The notes beneath the pieces were generated by a model, which worked only from the letters and a program-made list of their open reading frames with translations, searched no databases and was not told the origin of the DNA. A stretch of 64,000 nucleotides of DNA. Origin: Brachynemurus nebulosus (lineage: Eukaryota > Arthropoda > Insecta > Neuroptera > Myrmeleontidae). The translations under genes were made by a program, and so were the position numbers. Below, in pieces: positions 48,052 to 60,893 of this stretch (the first letter of the stretch is position 1; every line of letters begins with the position of its first letter). The stretch spans positions 47,324,954 through 47,388,953 of the forward strand of contig JAPWDM010000005.1 of the NCBI GenBank assembly GCA_035578155.1, in the 5' to 3' direction.

Positions 48052-48170
48052 AGTACTATTGTATTTTAATAATGACTATGGTATGGTCTATGACTTATGG
48101 TAACGTTGAAGATGACGTATCTTGGTCGGTTTTGAATTCACGATATATCAGACAAAATCGGAGATGTTAA

Positions 48171-49019
48171 GGGGGACCACTAGTGTGACCGTCTGAAAAG
48201 AAGGTGATTTTTGGGAATTTTTTCTAAAGAAAACTACTGTATGGAATGTTTTAATATTTTAAGAAAATATTCGTTGATATATAATAAATTCATGATAAAA
48301 TTTTTAGACCAAAAAATTGAAAATTCAATGAGTTATTCGCGATTTCCCAAGGCTCCAGAAAAAAAGTTCCCCCACTGCTGCAGTGATAGTGACCATCACA
48401 GTGCCTGAAATCAAAAAAATCAAAAAGCCTATTAAACTAGAAGGTATTGCCCGTGTCATGAACCTCAATCGAAAAAGAAAACTTGAAATTTTACAACATG
48501 GCGGAGTTTTTAAAAAAAAAGTTTCAAAATTTGCGCGAAAATTTGATGATTTTTGACCTGCAAAAATAACATTTTTTATTCGATCGGAAAGCTGGAGGTT
48601 CATGGCACGAAGAAACATATATAAAAGAAGCTGCAATAAGAATCATCAAATCGATCGGATGGTTTGTCTTCGAGTTATAATTGCCGCAAATTTGAAAAAT
48701 GTTGTTTTTCTTTACCTTTTAGTTTTAATCACTGAGAATTTTTACTAAAATTATTTACGATGTACTCACTATAACGGTCATAGTAAAACTAGATGAGTCC
48801 AGAAACGTCCAGAAACTCCCGAACTAGCAACCTTCATACATTTCTCAATACTTCCAAGTTAACAATGAAAATTAGATTCCGCTCTTCGGATGGCTGTAAC
48901 TCAAAAACTACTTGAGATATGCATTTGAAATTTTTGTATGTTATTTTTAAAGATATAGACTATCGAAACATACAAAAAAAATTTCCAATTTTTTCAAAAT
49001 GTCACACTAGTGATCCCCC
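48171..49019. mobile_element. TTAA-inserting element with GGGGGACCACTAG ends
   Basis: GGGGGACCACTAGTGTGACC and the inverted GGGGGATCACTAGTGTGACA are flanked by TTAA (48167-48170 and 49020-49023). It is 849 bp and non-coding. Words such as TCGATCGGATGG and TTTGAAATTTTTG give it the same non-coding texture as the other GGGG-ended elements, but clear body homology was not established. Confidence 0.88.
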
Positions 49020-49023
49020 TTAA

Positions 49024-50126
49024 CCACAAAACCAACTCGAGATCAAAAAATATGTTAATTAATAATTTAATAGGAAAAAAAACTAAGTTCCACCCTGGAC
49101 GGTAGGGAGATTCGAGACAAAAGCCACCTGTAATCTACAACAAAACAGGGTAGTACTACTTACACTAACTGCGTCTACCTCCGGCAAACCCTGTGTCCGT
49201 CTCTCATTAACACACTAATATATTTTATTAGTACTTATATCTATTTATAGTTAAGACACAAAATGGAATTTTAATGAATTAAGTCATTATAATATAACGA
49301 CAATATATAAAACGTAATATAAGTCAAGTTATAAGAATACATAAGTCAGTATATCACACAACAACAATCTTACTTTTATTTGAAACATTTATTTTTGTTC
49401 GTATTTACTTACAGTCGACCAATGAAAAAAGTTCACTTTAATCCAACGAGCAACGCCAACTACAATTTAAAATAACGGTACCTCTTTCTTTCGTTACACA
49501 CACATACACACACACACACATTTTAACCCGTTCAATCCTCGTCATTGGACAGGAATGTTTTTTTCAAAATATGTATACAATATAGATAAAATATATGTAT
49601 ACCGTATGTTTATTGATATTTCTAAAAATAATCAAAATCAAACAGAAATTATACAAATAACAAATGAATTTAACCGTTAACGGAGTGGTGGTGGTGGTTA
49701 ATTTTTCCACACGCTTCCACCATAATACACATTTGATTGTTTGATCTATATTTTTGAAAAAATTGACGTTTGGCTATTTTATTTACTATGACCTTAAAGT
49801 CTTACTTCATTTTTCAGTATATACAAAAATGGCAGCTGCAAAAGTCTTTTACTAGAGCATGTCACTCCAAAAGTTCCCAAATGGCAGGCACTCTAGCAGC
49901 CATAATTATTATCCGAATATTATAAAACTTTTTCCCATCTACGTAATAAATCTCTAACACTGAGTGATTGACAGACAACGCACAACTTAACCCGTTTAGG
50001 CCGATTTTTGAAAATTTGTCCCCTAAATGGGTTAAATTCCGGATGAAAATTTGTATGAAAATTCGTCATTTTTGAAGTTGGAGATCATTTTTTTTGAAGT
50101 TACTATGGCTATTAAAATAAATAATA
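49024..50126. other. Unassigned stretch with a (CA)n tract
   Basis: A (CA)n tract lies at about 49496-49521. The rest is AT-rich and shows no bounded element or exon. Confidence 0.5.
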
Positions 50127-50134
50127 TCTTATTT

Positions 50135-50853
50135 CAGTATTTTTCAACCATTTTCATGGCGCGACCCCCTTAGTATGGAAAAATATTTCCCGACCCCCTA
50201 CCCTCCACTATTTACTAATTTTTATTTTTTTATGTTATAAATATCGAAACCGTTCATCATTATTGATTATTTTCATAGTCAAGTATCGATTAAATACGTA
50301 ATTAACGACTTGAAACAGGCAAATTTTTGTATCGACATCGAAGTGTATGACTTATAGTAGCTTCTGAATGCACTCGTAATCCATTTGAATTCTTTGAATT
50401 GTGAACTCGCGTTGGGGTTTATTAAATTTCCTTATTAAATTTATTAAATTGCCTTGCCGTTTGTTTAGTAGTTGCTTATTGTCTTTTATTGTCTAATATT
50501 CAAAATTCTGTGCTCATTGTAATTATTGAAAATGGCTAAATTTCTGGAAAGATATGCACAACCGTCAATTTGAAATTCCAATGAGAGTAATAAACAAAAC
50601 CAGAGAAAAAGTGTCTATTCGACGACAATTATTTAAAATTCGAATTTACTGTTATTGAAAATAAGCCGCAAGTTTGAAACTTTATAGCGCGAAAGTATGA
50701 AACTATCATATTAATGTAACTATTAATTAACTTTCTCATTATTAAATATTATAAATTAAACTAGAGTGGTTTTATTTTTAAAGTAACTGCAACCCCCTTG
50801 AAAAGGCTTCGCGACCCTACAGGGGGTCGCGACCCACAGGTTGAAAAACACTG
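50135..50853. mobile_element. hAT element, 719 bp
   Basis: CAGTATTTTTCAACCATTTT and the inverted CAGTGTTTTTCAACCTGTGG are flanked by a perfect 8-bp duplication TCTTATTT (50127-50134 and 50854-50861). Subterminal GCGACCCCCT / AGGGGGTCGCGACC blocks give longer imperfect inverted ends. A short frame from 50532 (MAKFLERYAQPSI, then stop) may be a vestige of a deleted transposase gene. Confidence 0.93.
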
Positions 50854-50861
50854 TCTTATTT

Positions 50862-52148
50862 TAATAACCCTTTAACACTGACTGACATCCTGAGGTGTTG
50901 CCGGTAGTAAATCCTATCGAGTGGGTATACGCTGATGTTTTAATAAATTTATAATACCGGTAAATCAGAAAAATTTCAAAAAAAGTAAAAAATTGACGAA
51001 TTGTACGAGTTTTTAAAACAAAAATTTATATTTTCATTAAATTTTCGTCTATTTTTGCATTTAAAAAATAAAGTAGGTAGGTATATTTGGTATAAATTTC
51101 AAAAAATCGGTCGAATAGTTTTTGAGTGCAAATTCCCGGCAATTTTAAAAATGTTTCGAGGAAAACGTTTTAAAATTTCAGGAGGTAAGTATATATAGAT
51201 ATATTTATTTATTTATTTATATATACTTACATAGATACATATGTAGGTATATACCTACATATGACACAGCCATACAAATAAGTCACAAATTCTATTACAC
51301 ACTCTGGAAAACGTTTTATGTTCAGAGTCTAAAACATACGAAGGACTTCGAATATCGCTCTGAAAATCTGGGAGTATATTTTTGAGATGTTTTACTACTA
51401 TTCTATGATAAAAGTATTTCTCCCCTCAAAGCTATTTAAATAATTCATGAAGCTATTCTTTTTGAAAACACCATGTATGTATTTTTTTCATGTGTTTTAT
51501 GTGGTCAGTGTCCATATTATTGTTATAATATGTTACAATGATAACATTCTGTAACCTAACCTATACATGAAATGAAGGTAAGTAGGTATCTTGTGTTTTA
51601 TTGTTAGCTTAAATAATAAGAACCAAGTCTACGAAACAAGAAATACTTGAAAAATGTTTCATATTTTGTTGTTTTGGGAGTTGTTCAAACAAATATTTTG
51701 TATAGAATTAAAGAAATATATCCAGATTCTATACTTCATTTCGAAAATTGAGTCCTACTGCAAAGCAACTCTTAAAAATGTATACTACAAATTCAATATA
51801 CTGATTTAAAGCAAATAGTGTGAAGTAGTGAGGTAGCAAGATCCTAGTACTCCTGGTCTTTTACACTTATAATTTTGGTTCTGGTCTTAGTTTTGTAAAG
51901 TTCAATCTTGGTCCCAGTCTTGATCTTGGTATTATTCAAAAAAAAAAAACTACAATTAGACTCAAAACTGATTCTACCCATCACTATTCGACTACTCCAA
52001 ATTTACTGGAGTTAACTTGACCCAACGAGACCTAATCAAACCTAACCTAACCTAACAAAACTGAACCAAACCCAATAGTACCCAACTATACGTTACCGAT
52101 TTCTGTCGGTATCCAAATCGGCCGACCAGGTATTTTTAATGTTGAATT
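50862..52148. other. AT-rich stretch, no gene seen
   Basis: Contains TATATATTTATTTATTTA-type simple sequence near 51190-51260, a CTTGGTCTTG-type stutter near 51855-51940, and three CCTAA units near 52041. No gene is supported. Confidence 0.5.
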
Positions 52149-52152
52149 TTAA

Positions 52153-53049
52153 GGGGAGGTTTACTCGAGAGTCCTTAAAAATTATGTATTTTTCTAGAAT
52201 TTTTTTTCAAGAACGGAAGTAAATATCAATTTCAAATTTTGTGCACATATTTATTAAGTATTAAACTACACGAAAAAAAAATTTTCAAGTAAAAATATTT
52301 AAAAAAGTGTCCATTTTATAGATAGTGCAGTGTGACGATCCGAAAATCCAATGCCTTGTTGGTGGACATCCTAGCGCCGGTAATAAACCACCGAAATCCA
52401 AAAATAAAAAAGATTTATAAAATATATGAAGAGTACCGGCACCTTTGCCTATAATATCAATAAATTGCTGAAAGAAAAAAAAATGGCGGATGTTTGAACT
52501 TTTGATTACAATTTTTGTCTTATTTTTCGCTCTTTAAAATAAATTTAAAAATAAAAAAAATATTGAAAGTGTATCGAACTTAGGTAGAGGTGCCGAAGAA
52601 TTGAATTATCTTTAAAATAAACAATTAAAAAAAAGGATCCATCGAATAGTTTTTGAGTTATCGTGTCCACCAGTTCCAAAAATGTAGTTCCGAGATATTA
52701 TAAAATATATATATAAAGAAACTTATTTTCAAAATTTTATATTTAATACTCATTATTGCGTGAACTACGTTTTTTTAATCTTTTTTTTTAAAAGAAAGCT
52801 GGATTCGGTTAATGTGCAAGAATCTTGTTTTTAAATTATTTTCAGTAAAATCACTTTGGGAACATATTCTACATATAATTTGCTATGAATTTCGGCAAAA
52901 AAAATCGATTTTTTAATCAAATCTCAAGTAAACCTTCCCTTAAATTACTTTCAGCAAAATCACTTTGGGAACATATTCTACACATAATTAGCTACCAATT
53001 TCTGCAAAAAAAAAATCGGCTTTTTAATGGCTTTCAAGTAAACCTCCCC
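52153..53049. mobile_element. TTAA-inserting element with GGGGAGGTTTAC ends
   Basis: GGGGAGGTTTACTCGAGAG and the inverted GGGGAGGTTTACTTGAAAG are flanked by TTAA (52149-52152 and 53050-53053). Near the right end a segment of about 110 bp (ATCACTTTGGGAACATATTC onward) is tandemly duplicated at 52850 and 52961. The first copy ends in a near-perfect extra terminus, TCAAGTAAACCTTCCCTTAA. Confidence 0.9.
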
Positions 53050-53053
53050 TTAA

Positions 53054-53819
53054 GAAGACTTATTCTAAAGAAAAATATATAAATTCCATTGGATGAGGTT
53101 CAGTTAGATTTCTTACCAATTTCAAATATCAAACCAACCTATTCGAGTCCCATTTGACCTGTACTGAAATTGAAAAAAAAATTCAATAATTCTCTAACAG
53201 TGAATTTGGTCATTTGTACATTTATTTATTTATATATTCTTTATATTGTTCAAATAACGGTACCTGTCTTTAAAAATATTATAAAACACCTCAATCGCAC
53301 GTTCTCACCTTTCTTTACTTACCATCCAATTAGTTAAAAAGAGACAAAATATTCGAATAAAACCAAAATAGAGGTAAAAGTGAGTTTTTCGTACAAAATA
53401 CAACAAAAGAAAAGAGCAACAAAGACAACAATAACAGGTATATATGTGACAAATGCAACACCTGTTTGTTTTTTTCATAGCTTTCAGCTTGTGGTAACAG
53501 ATGAAAGGGTTAAACGCGTAAGCATATAGCGTTACGGGACTTCACAAATTTACAATTGATATTACAATAACAATCGCCGTCAACAAATTCACTAGAAGAT
53601 AATAAAAATAATTAAGGAGCCTAACATATCTACTGTAAGTAGGAGGACTATATCTTTAGACTAAAATTTAGAAATACCTACTTCAAAGATAAATTTTTTT
53701 GGATAGGTACCTTCGATGAAGTATCTTTTGAAGCGTTTTACTACAATTTCGTACATTAATAAAAAAAATTCAAGGATTTTAAGGGTCAATCTTCATCAGA
53801 ATATTTAGGTATAACAGGG
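53054..53819. other. AT-rich stretch, no gene seen
   Basis: No element ends or exon recognised. Confidence 0.5.
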
Positions 53820-55330
53820 TAAAGTGAGCTATAGCCTGAGGCGAAAAATATCTCCAAAAAAAAATTTTCGTCATTTTGATAGCAAAATGAAAAGTTTAAG
53901 TCTAAATCAGTACTAACCAGCTTTTATTTGATGACGTCACTAAGTTTACTAGAATTTTTCAGCCATTCCCGATAACACGTTATCATATGGGGACACTTTG
54001 AAATCACATAACAACTATGCCCTTTGCACCGACAATTGCACATCAATATGATCGGGTAATTTTTGAATTTTGTATATGAAATTTAGTTAAAAAGAATTTA
54101 ATTGATGGTACCATCGCGATGGTATCGAAGAGCTATAAGAAAGGTGTAACCCTGTACTTGGATAAAGATTAACGGAAAGATTTTCAGAAAAAATATTTTA
54201 CCGTGATAGTACCTATTGGTTTTATAAACTACAATATTTTTTTGAGTTTTCCTAGAACTGATGTTTTTTGTTTTGAGTAAAAAAACTGAACTTGCTACTA
54301 TTGTCAATATTTGCTTAACATTTGTTACAAAACTTATACACTTTGGAGCTCCAACTATACCAGGGGAATTCGTAATTTTCATAAAACAAAAAATTTTCAT
54401 ATGGTGGAAGCGTTGGGAAGAGTAATTACATAATTTTTGTATTGGACATTAAGAAACCAGTTTTTAACAATCTAAATACAACAATGTTACAACTAAACCA
54501 TTTGTACTCCACATCAAGTTTCATCAAGGACGGACGCAGATCTCAAATTAAAAGGGGCTCACATATTTTAAAGACTTTAAAATTTTTAAAAAACGTCTAA
54601 ACTAGCATTACAAGAACGACTTTCAAAACCTATAATTCGTTTCAAATTTAATCATTCTGTTATTTCATTTACAGTTTTTAAGGCTTTGAAAAATTTTAAT
54701 AAACTTGGTGACGTCATCATGGTAAAAAATTCTTTTTTCTCAAGTCAAGCTTTATTGAAATTTTTTGAAGTAGCGTGACTGGTTGAATTAAGATAATTTG
54801 GATGTGAACTTTTTATCTTTGCTATCAAAATGACGAAACTCCTTTTCGAAATATGACTGATTCGATATAAATATTTTTTTTAGTAATTCTACGTAGGTAC
54901 CTAATTTTGGCAAAAATGAAAATAACCTCAAAATCTATAATTTGCTTACAATTTTATCGTTCTATCGCTTCATTTACGGTTATCAAGGCATTGGAAAATC
55001 TTAGTAAAGTTGATGACATCACCGAAATTAAATTTATTTTCTGAAATCAGGCTTTGTTGAAGTGATTTGAAATAGGGTGATTAATTGTGTTAGGTTAATC
55101 TTAATGCAAACTTTGCATTTTTGCTATTGAAATTTCGATATTCCATTTAAAAATATGACTGATTAAAAAGTATAATAGTACCTAATTTTGGTAAACTACC
55201 CAATTTTTCATTGGTCTATTATTTTATTACTGGTTTCTAAATCATTTAAAATTTTCGTAAATTGGTAACGTCATCAAATCCCTTTAGGGGGCGTCATGGT
55301 CCTCATAATCACCCCCTATATCCGCACTTA
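53820..55330. repeat. Degenerate repeat region around a GACGTCATCA motif
   Basis: Monomers near 54640, 54945 and 55200 share TTCATTTACNGTT, a downstream GACGTCATCA or variant, and TATGACTGATT. Spacing between the CATCA motifs is about 300 and 255 bp. An inverted partial monomer lies at 53868-53960 (TTTCGTCATTTTGATAGCAA against its inverse near 54818-54838). Borders are not sharp. Related fragments occur near 4755, 27065 and 60305. Confidence 0.6.
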
Positions 55331-55501
55331 GATCTCATTGCACTGTTCCATACATCAACTGAAAAAATGGCTCTAGCAAAAGGTCTACACAATACCTAAA
55401 TTTTTCGAGAAATAGGTAGCTTTTTAAAATGAAAAAATTTATATACAAAATTTTTCGTTTGGAAGTTGTTCAGGGACATTCTGTGAGCAAAAATATCAAC
55501 T

Positions 55502-55723
55502 GGCGGGATGATAGGGGTTGTGCTTCAACCACCGTATTAGAAAATGTCATTTTCAAATAATTCCTAATATTTTGAAAACTACTCATCAAGTTTACAAAGA
55601 AAATACGTTTTTTATCAAGAATCTAATTTTCTAAAATTCTTGTTTGAAACATTTTTCCGTAAAATTCATATTTTTCGAGATATCGAACATGGCGGCTGAA
55701 GCACATCCCCCCACCATCCCGCT
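55502..55723. mobile_element. Small inverted-repeat element
   Basis: GGCGGGATGATAGGGGTTGT at the left pairs with the inverted right end AGCGGGATGGTGGGGGGATG; both continue into TGCTTCARCCRCC. That gives about 32-bp imperfect termini around a 220-bp unit. A target duplication could not be fixed. Confidence 0.65.
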
Positions 55724-55727
55724 AATT

Positions 55728-56729
55728 TGTGTTTAGACTTATGAGATACCCCTAAAGATCTGGTATGTAAATTTTTGTAGGAAAAAATAACAATTTTCCC
55801 ATATTATAGACGGAATGCGAAATTGGAAGCAACTTATAGATTTTCAAAATTGTTCTCGAAATTTTTAGCAAAATTAAGCATGTCTGTTCCGCCACTAAAA
55901 CTATAGAAGGTTTTTGTCGAATCTTGTGAAACGAATTGCAGCATTTTTATAGTAAAAATTAAAATTAAAATTACCCCAATTCTAATCACCGACATCCAAA
56001 TCACTTCCATGAAACTTGAAAACAAGACAATAATCATTGAATTGAATCAATTATACAACAATTAAAAATCCCCACTACAGCTTGAACGACATACCGTCAT
56101 CAACATAATTAAGTATACACGTACATTTTACTTTTGCACTTTGAATTACAGTGATTATATGTATGTAAATACCTATATGACGCGAACACAGTATATATAC
56201 AGTGCATCTAGTTGATCATGTCGGATAAATATTATGTATATGTACGTTGGACTGTGCAATAAATGGCCATCTAGGTATCCACTGACGCTGGCTGCTAACG
56301 GAGGTTACTCCCGTTCAATGTCACATATTCGCGCACATTGTGATTATAAATTTACCTTGATACAATGATACCGGTACAAATGTGTACATATGTATGTATT
56401 GTATGGGTACACTACGTATACAACACATACGGCCATCCGCAATCATTCAGTTGACGGTCGAACACCGTCAACCGTTTAATTGTATGTACTTATTTCAAAC
56501 TGTCTCTGGTTGTAAAATGTTTATTAACATCAGGTATAGTAATGGTTAAATATGTTGTCGATAACTGCAAACATTTTTTAATACTGAAGATTTTGTAAAT
56601 TTTTTGGTCAAAAAATAGAAAATTTTACACCAAAACCATGTCGATTGTATTATTTATATTGCAAAAATTACTGTTCGCTTAATAACCCTACCAGTTTTAT
56701 AAATTTCAATTCAAATTTTATTATCTACT
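55728..56729. other. Unassigned stretch
   Basis: From 56150 to 56480 the base composition is more balanced than in surrounding DNA, with many TATGTAC/GTACATA words and a perfect hairpin at 56450-56472. No exon is supported. Confidence 0.5.
56450..56472. repeat. Perfect 9-bp hairpin next to a TCAGTT word
   Basis: GTTGACGGT, loop CGAAC, then ACCGTCAAC. The preceding CATTCAGTT contains the TCAGTY word of the arthropod initiator element, so a promoter is possible but unsupported by any downstream gene. Confidence 0.7.
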
Positions 56730-57150
56730 TTAACGTAGTTGCTCTGAGATAGTCAGGTACAAAAGTATATCTCAGCAAAAAAAATTTTCTTTTATCAAAA
56801 ATTAAATAATGTATTAATATTATTATATTAGTATAATATTAATATTATTATATTAGTATATAATTTAAAAGAATTGTTGAAAAAGCGTTGTAAAAACGTT
56901 GTAAAATGATGTTTTTAAATTATATTTCAAAAACGGCGTGCTCAATAACTTTTATTTCTTATTAAATATGGTTTGTAATTTTGTATTAAATAACATATCA
57001 AATTTTTATCAAATTCCTTTGACACGTTTTCATTTTATTACTTCATCACTTTGAAATCGTTTTTCTCAAAATTCGGGCGGTCAATTTTTTTCGGTAAGGG
57101 CTCGTATTATTGGTATTGGATTAAATAAATATCTAGAAAAGTTTCGTTAA
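56730..57150 (+). repeat. Dispersed repeat, copy of 36355-36875
   Basis: Same order of shared blocks as the copy at 36355, with local differences: a TATTAATATTATTATATTAG stutter at 56815-56860 replaces about 70 bp. The similarity ends near ATAAATATCTAG. The open frame that follows (57157-57345, 62 codons, MKKSFYRPQQVVIKHG start) is unidentified. Confidence 0.85.
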
Positions 57151-57888
57151 ATTCCTTTGAAAAAATCATTTTATCGACCACAACAAGTTGTTATTAAACA
57201 TGGATTTGATGTAACAGTATCTGAGAATAGACAAAATTATGTTCCTGACAGAAAAGGGCAAAAATTTCTTCTTACACAAGAGCGTGGACTACGTGATGGG
57301 AACAGAGAGTCAGTCGAATTACGTAATTTTAATTGGAACAATTAAAACAAACATAAATCTGAGTTTGAATATCTATAAACAGTTACGAATTTCTTACGAC
57401 GTCCTTGTGATATTTTGAAATTTTGTAAAATTACGTCAAGCGAATTATGTTATCATGTGGTCATACGACTTTTATATTAAAATTTTTATAGCAAGGATAC
57501 AGCAGCGCTTTATGAGGAAGTATTTTTCCAAAATTTACTTAAAAAAAGTGTTTATATTAAAAATGATATTATCCCACATAATGCCCTTGAAAACGTTACC
57601 CATTTCCCAATGTACTCCCTAAAATTAACCCTCAGAATTAAAATTATACTATTTATACTTCACGTCTATAATTGTACCACCACACTTTATCTCTGTTCTA
57701 ATTTTCAAATTTTTACGTCAAATAGTTTCAGAAAAAAACCCTATATGGAAATGGGCAAACCCGGTTCCACCTAGTTTTGCTACAAAACACTTAAAATTTG
57801 ACTTTTTTGACAGAACAAAGTAAAATTTGAACTAGCCCGCCTTATTTCTGTATACTATAGCCATAGTTACATATAACGGATCAAATCG

Positions 57889-58244
57889 AGCCATTACCGC
57901 CGATTTATCGTAAGCGACACTTTTATCGAAATTGAGATTTTTATTGCAAGCAATATTTTAAACTGTAACGGACCAAGCAGTGTTAACGTTTTTCGCCAAA
58001 ATTCGTTGTTTAACGAGTTATAGCAACTGCTTAGTTTATCGTTAATACAACACATTTTCACATTTTAGCGTAACCGACAATAACCATCTTTATCGTAAGG
58101 TTAATAAAATAATAAGAATAATGCGCTCAGGCGTAATAAAATTAAGACAGCAGAAATATCGCAAGCGCCATACAAATATTTAAAAAATCCTTCTCCTGTA
58201 AAATTTGATATTTGTCGATTACGCTAAAATGACGGTAATGCTTC
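57889..58244. mobile_element. Inverted-repeat MITE, about 355 bp
   Basis: GAGCCATTACCGCCGATTTA at the left matches the inverse of the right end (GAAGCATTACCGTCATTTTA), both continuing into CGTAANCGAC. Imperfect termini are about 31 bp. The interior repeats the theme with TTTAGCGTAACCGACAATAA and TTTATCGTAAG, suggesting multiple binding-site-like words. The target duplication is not resolved. Confidence 0.65.
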
Positions 58245-60865
58245 GAAATAAAACCAATAAGAGTTAATTTCAATAACTATTTACCTCTACGTACGTAGAT
58301 GCCTATCTACGACCAATGTTGTTAAAATTACAATGGTGGAAGCGCTGAAGAACATTTTTCCACACAAAATATCAAGAAATAATTCTACAAGAACATATTT
58401 TTAAGATATTTACGAAAAAATATTTTAATCGAATTTTGTCTTTGTTTCTATGACGTCATCAACTAATTATCTGACTAATATTATATTACCAATAGAAATA
58501 GTTTCAAGTTCGCTTGACTCATTTGAAATGTTCACACCATGTTCACACAATAATGTCAATTCCTAGAAATGTTCCTTGTTATGAATGGTTTACCTATACT
58601 ATAATGTAACTCGATTGTACTAACATATGCGATAGATTTATGAATAGTCTTTCTGGTGACGTAATAGTATCATCACAACGTCACCTGTGCCAGTACAATA
58701 CCTACAACTTACAATGGGATAGTTCGAATTAAAAACATTCGATAATTCAATTACGGAAATCATTCGAACAATGTAATTCAGATATAATAGTGCGATACAG
58801 TGTACCTATTATGAATTTATTATGGTTGTTGATTGTTTTTAAACTCCTACAATTTTTTCGGGTGTATGAGGTAAGGGACAAAAGTATATAACACTATATT
58901 TTATGCACTCTTAGTATCTACACTATACAGTGTAGGTTAATAAGAAATAATAATATTAGAAAAAGACAAATTTAGATAATGTGGCCAATTGTACAATATT
59001 GTTATTGTATAAGTATATATTTGTATGAGTTTTCTTCTTGAATGTTAGTCCCAACTCCACCTATGCGAAATATAAAAGTGGGAGAAACAATATTCTTCGA
59101 ATTACTGATAATTCAAGAATCCGATTATTAACATGTTACGGTAATAATACATAACGGTAACGGTACGATAGGTACCACAAGTCTGCTGCACAATACGTAA
59201 TGTATTATTGTACCGCTCCAGTATCTACGGTGCCTAAACATAGAAATAGCTATATTTGTATACCTTATTAGTGTACGATTTATACGAAATTGCCGACGCG
59301 CTACAGCGTTGCGTCGCAATTAGTCAGGTTTAACTTGACGTTGTACAGCGTTCACGATCGTCAACGTGTTAAAAAATACCTACGATTTACCTATCACTAT
59401 CTACAACGTTGATTGTTTTTTAGTGATATCAAAATTTATTTTAAATTCCGTTAAAAAAAAATATTAAAAATTACATAAGGTCAGAATAGAACTAAACTTG
59501 ACCTAACGCGGAAATACAATAAAACAACGGAAACGGAACAAGAATAATTTACATAACATACACCAAAATTAAACATGATGAAAAAAAAACTGAATGAAAA
59601 AAGAATTAAATAATTTTATTTTTATTATAATCTGTTAATAATCTCATAATTTACGTATGAAGAGAATTTTGTTATAAATAATTATAATATTTGTTATAAA
59701 TAAATAAATAATGCACATATTAATTAACTTACTAAAAAAAAATTACACAAAAATTCGCTTGAAATAACAATTGGAATACCTACATAAATTTTTTTTATAT
59801 TTTAAATAAACTAACATGGTAAGATTATAGAATGAATATTTAAAATTGGTGGGATATATAAAACAGATACCACTACAAGAACTTTTTAAATGTCCGATCC
59901 TACACAGACAGTATGGGCGCTCGGATCGTAACAAAATCCAATTATGCTACTTAATCCAAATCTAAACTTAAAATTTGTGAACATTTAAAATCAGGTAGCT
60001 ATTGGTTTTTGCTAAAAACAAAAATAAAAAAATAAAAAATAGGCCTATTTTTATTTTTAATAAATTTTGCAGAAATTATCAAAAAATATCGACTTTTAAA
60101 TGAAAAATTTGATGCGAAAAACTGCTTACTGTATACTGTCATCAGAATTTGTCGATCTAAATTCTTAATTAAAATATTTTATTATAGCATTAATTGGAAT
60201 CAAATTATAAATTTTCAGTCACTCTTTATTTTTTATCAAAAATAAACGTACAAGGCCACTAAAAAACGACTTTCTTCAAATAAGTGACACTTATAAAAAG
60301 AATTCGATCATTTTGATAGCAAAAAACGAAAATTTAAAAAAAAAAAAGTATGTTATCCACCAAATTGCCAAAGGGCCTCTAAAGTTTGTAACCAGAGGGC
60401 TTATAAAGTCCCGAGGGCAAAAAATCACACGAAGTATAAAAAAAAAACACTTTAGTCCTGTGGTGTATATACTATTTTTTGCAATTCCGAATAATTTAAA
60501 ATTATAAAAATTAAAAAAAATTACTTAAATGTCATTCAAATTGTATATGATAATATTCCATCAAGTATACTTTGGATAAATCAATCGAATTGTACAATAC
60601 AATACAAATGTTTGTCTCTATTTACAAGTTTTAATTTGTTTATTATTTTCAATTACCTAGCAAAGCTCTTTAATTTAAGTTATAGTTCTGTAAATTGTGC
60701 TTGCTAATTGGTTTAAAAGTGGGAGCAAAACAATTTTTTAGTCCCTTGGCACTTTACTTCCTATAATGAGGGACTAATTCATGTCTTTTAGTCGCGGAAT
60801 TGCAAAAAATAATATTGTGTTTGAAAACATTTATTAGTCATTATTTATTATCATTTACTAGCATC
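58245..60865. other. Long stretch, no gene seen
   Basis: A patch at 59110-59400 is less AT-rich, with CG-containing dyads (GACGCGCTACAGCGTTGCGTC). Short open frames near 59128, 59743 and 60313 lack family resemblance. The last 80 bp look like the end of the tandem-array monomer into which the Harbinger element inserted. Confidence 0.5.
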
Positions 60866-60893
60866 TTAAGGCCGGTCCAGACGCAACGTCTTA

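Noticed and set aside
52030..52060. CCTAA repeats as telomeric sequence
   Set aside because: Only three adjacent units of the insect-type CCTAA motif in a degenerate context, far too short for telomeric or interstitial telomeric DNA.
54098..54400. 100-residue minus-strand frame as a gene
   Set aside because: No recognisable domain. It lies in the degenerate repeat region, and its composition follows local AT content.
57157..57345. 62-residue frame after the dispersed repeat
   Set aside because: Somewhat protein-like, but with no splice context, no recognised family and a position directly at the edge of a repeat; too weak to list as coding.
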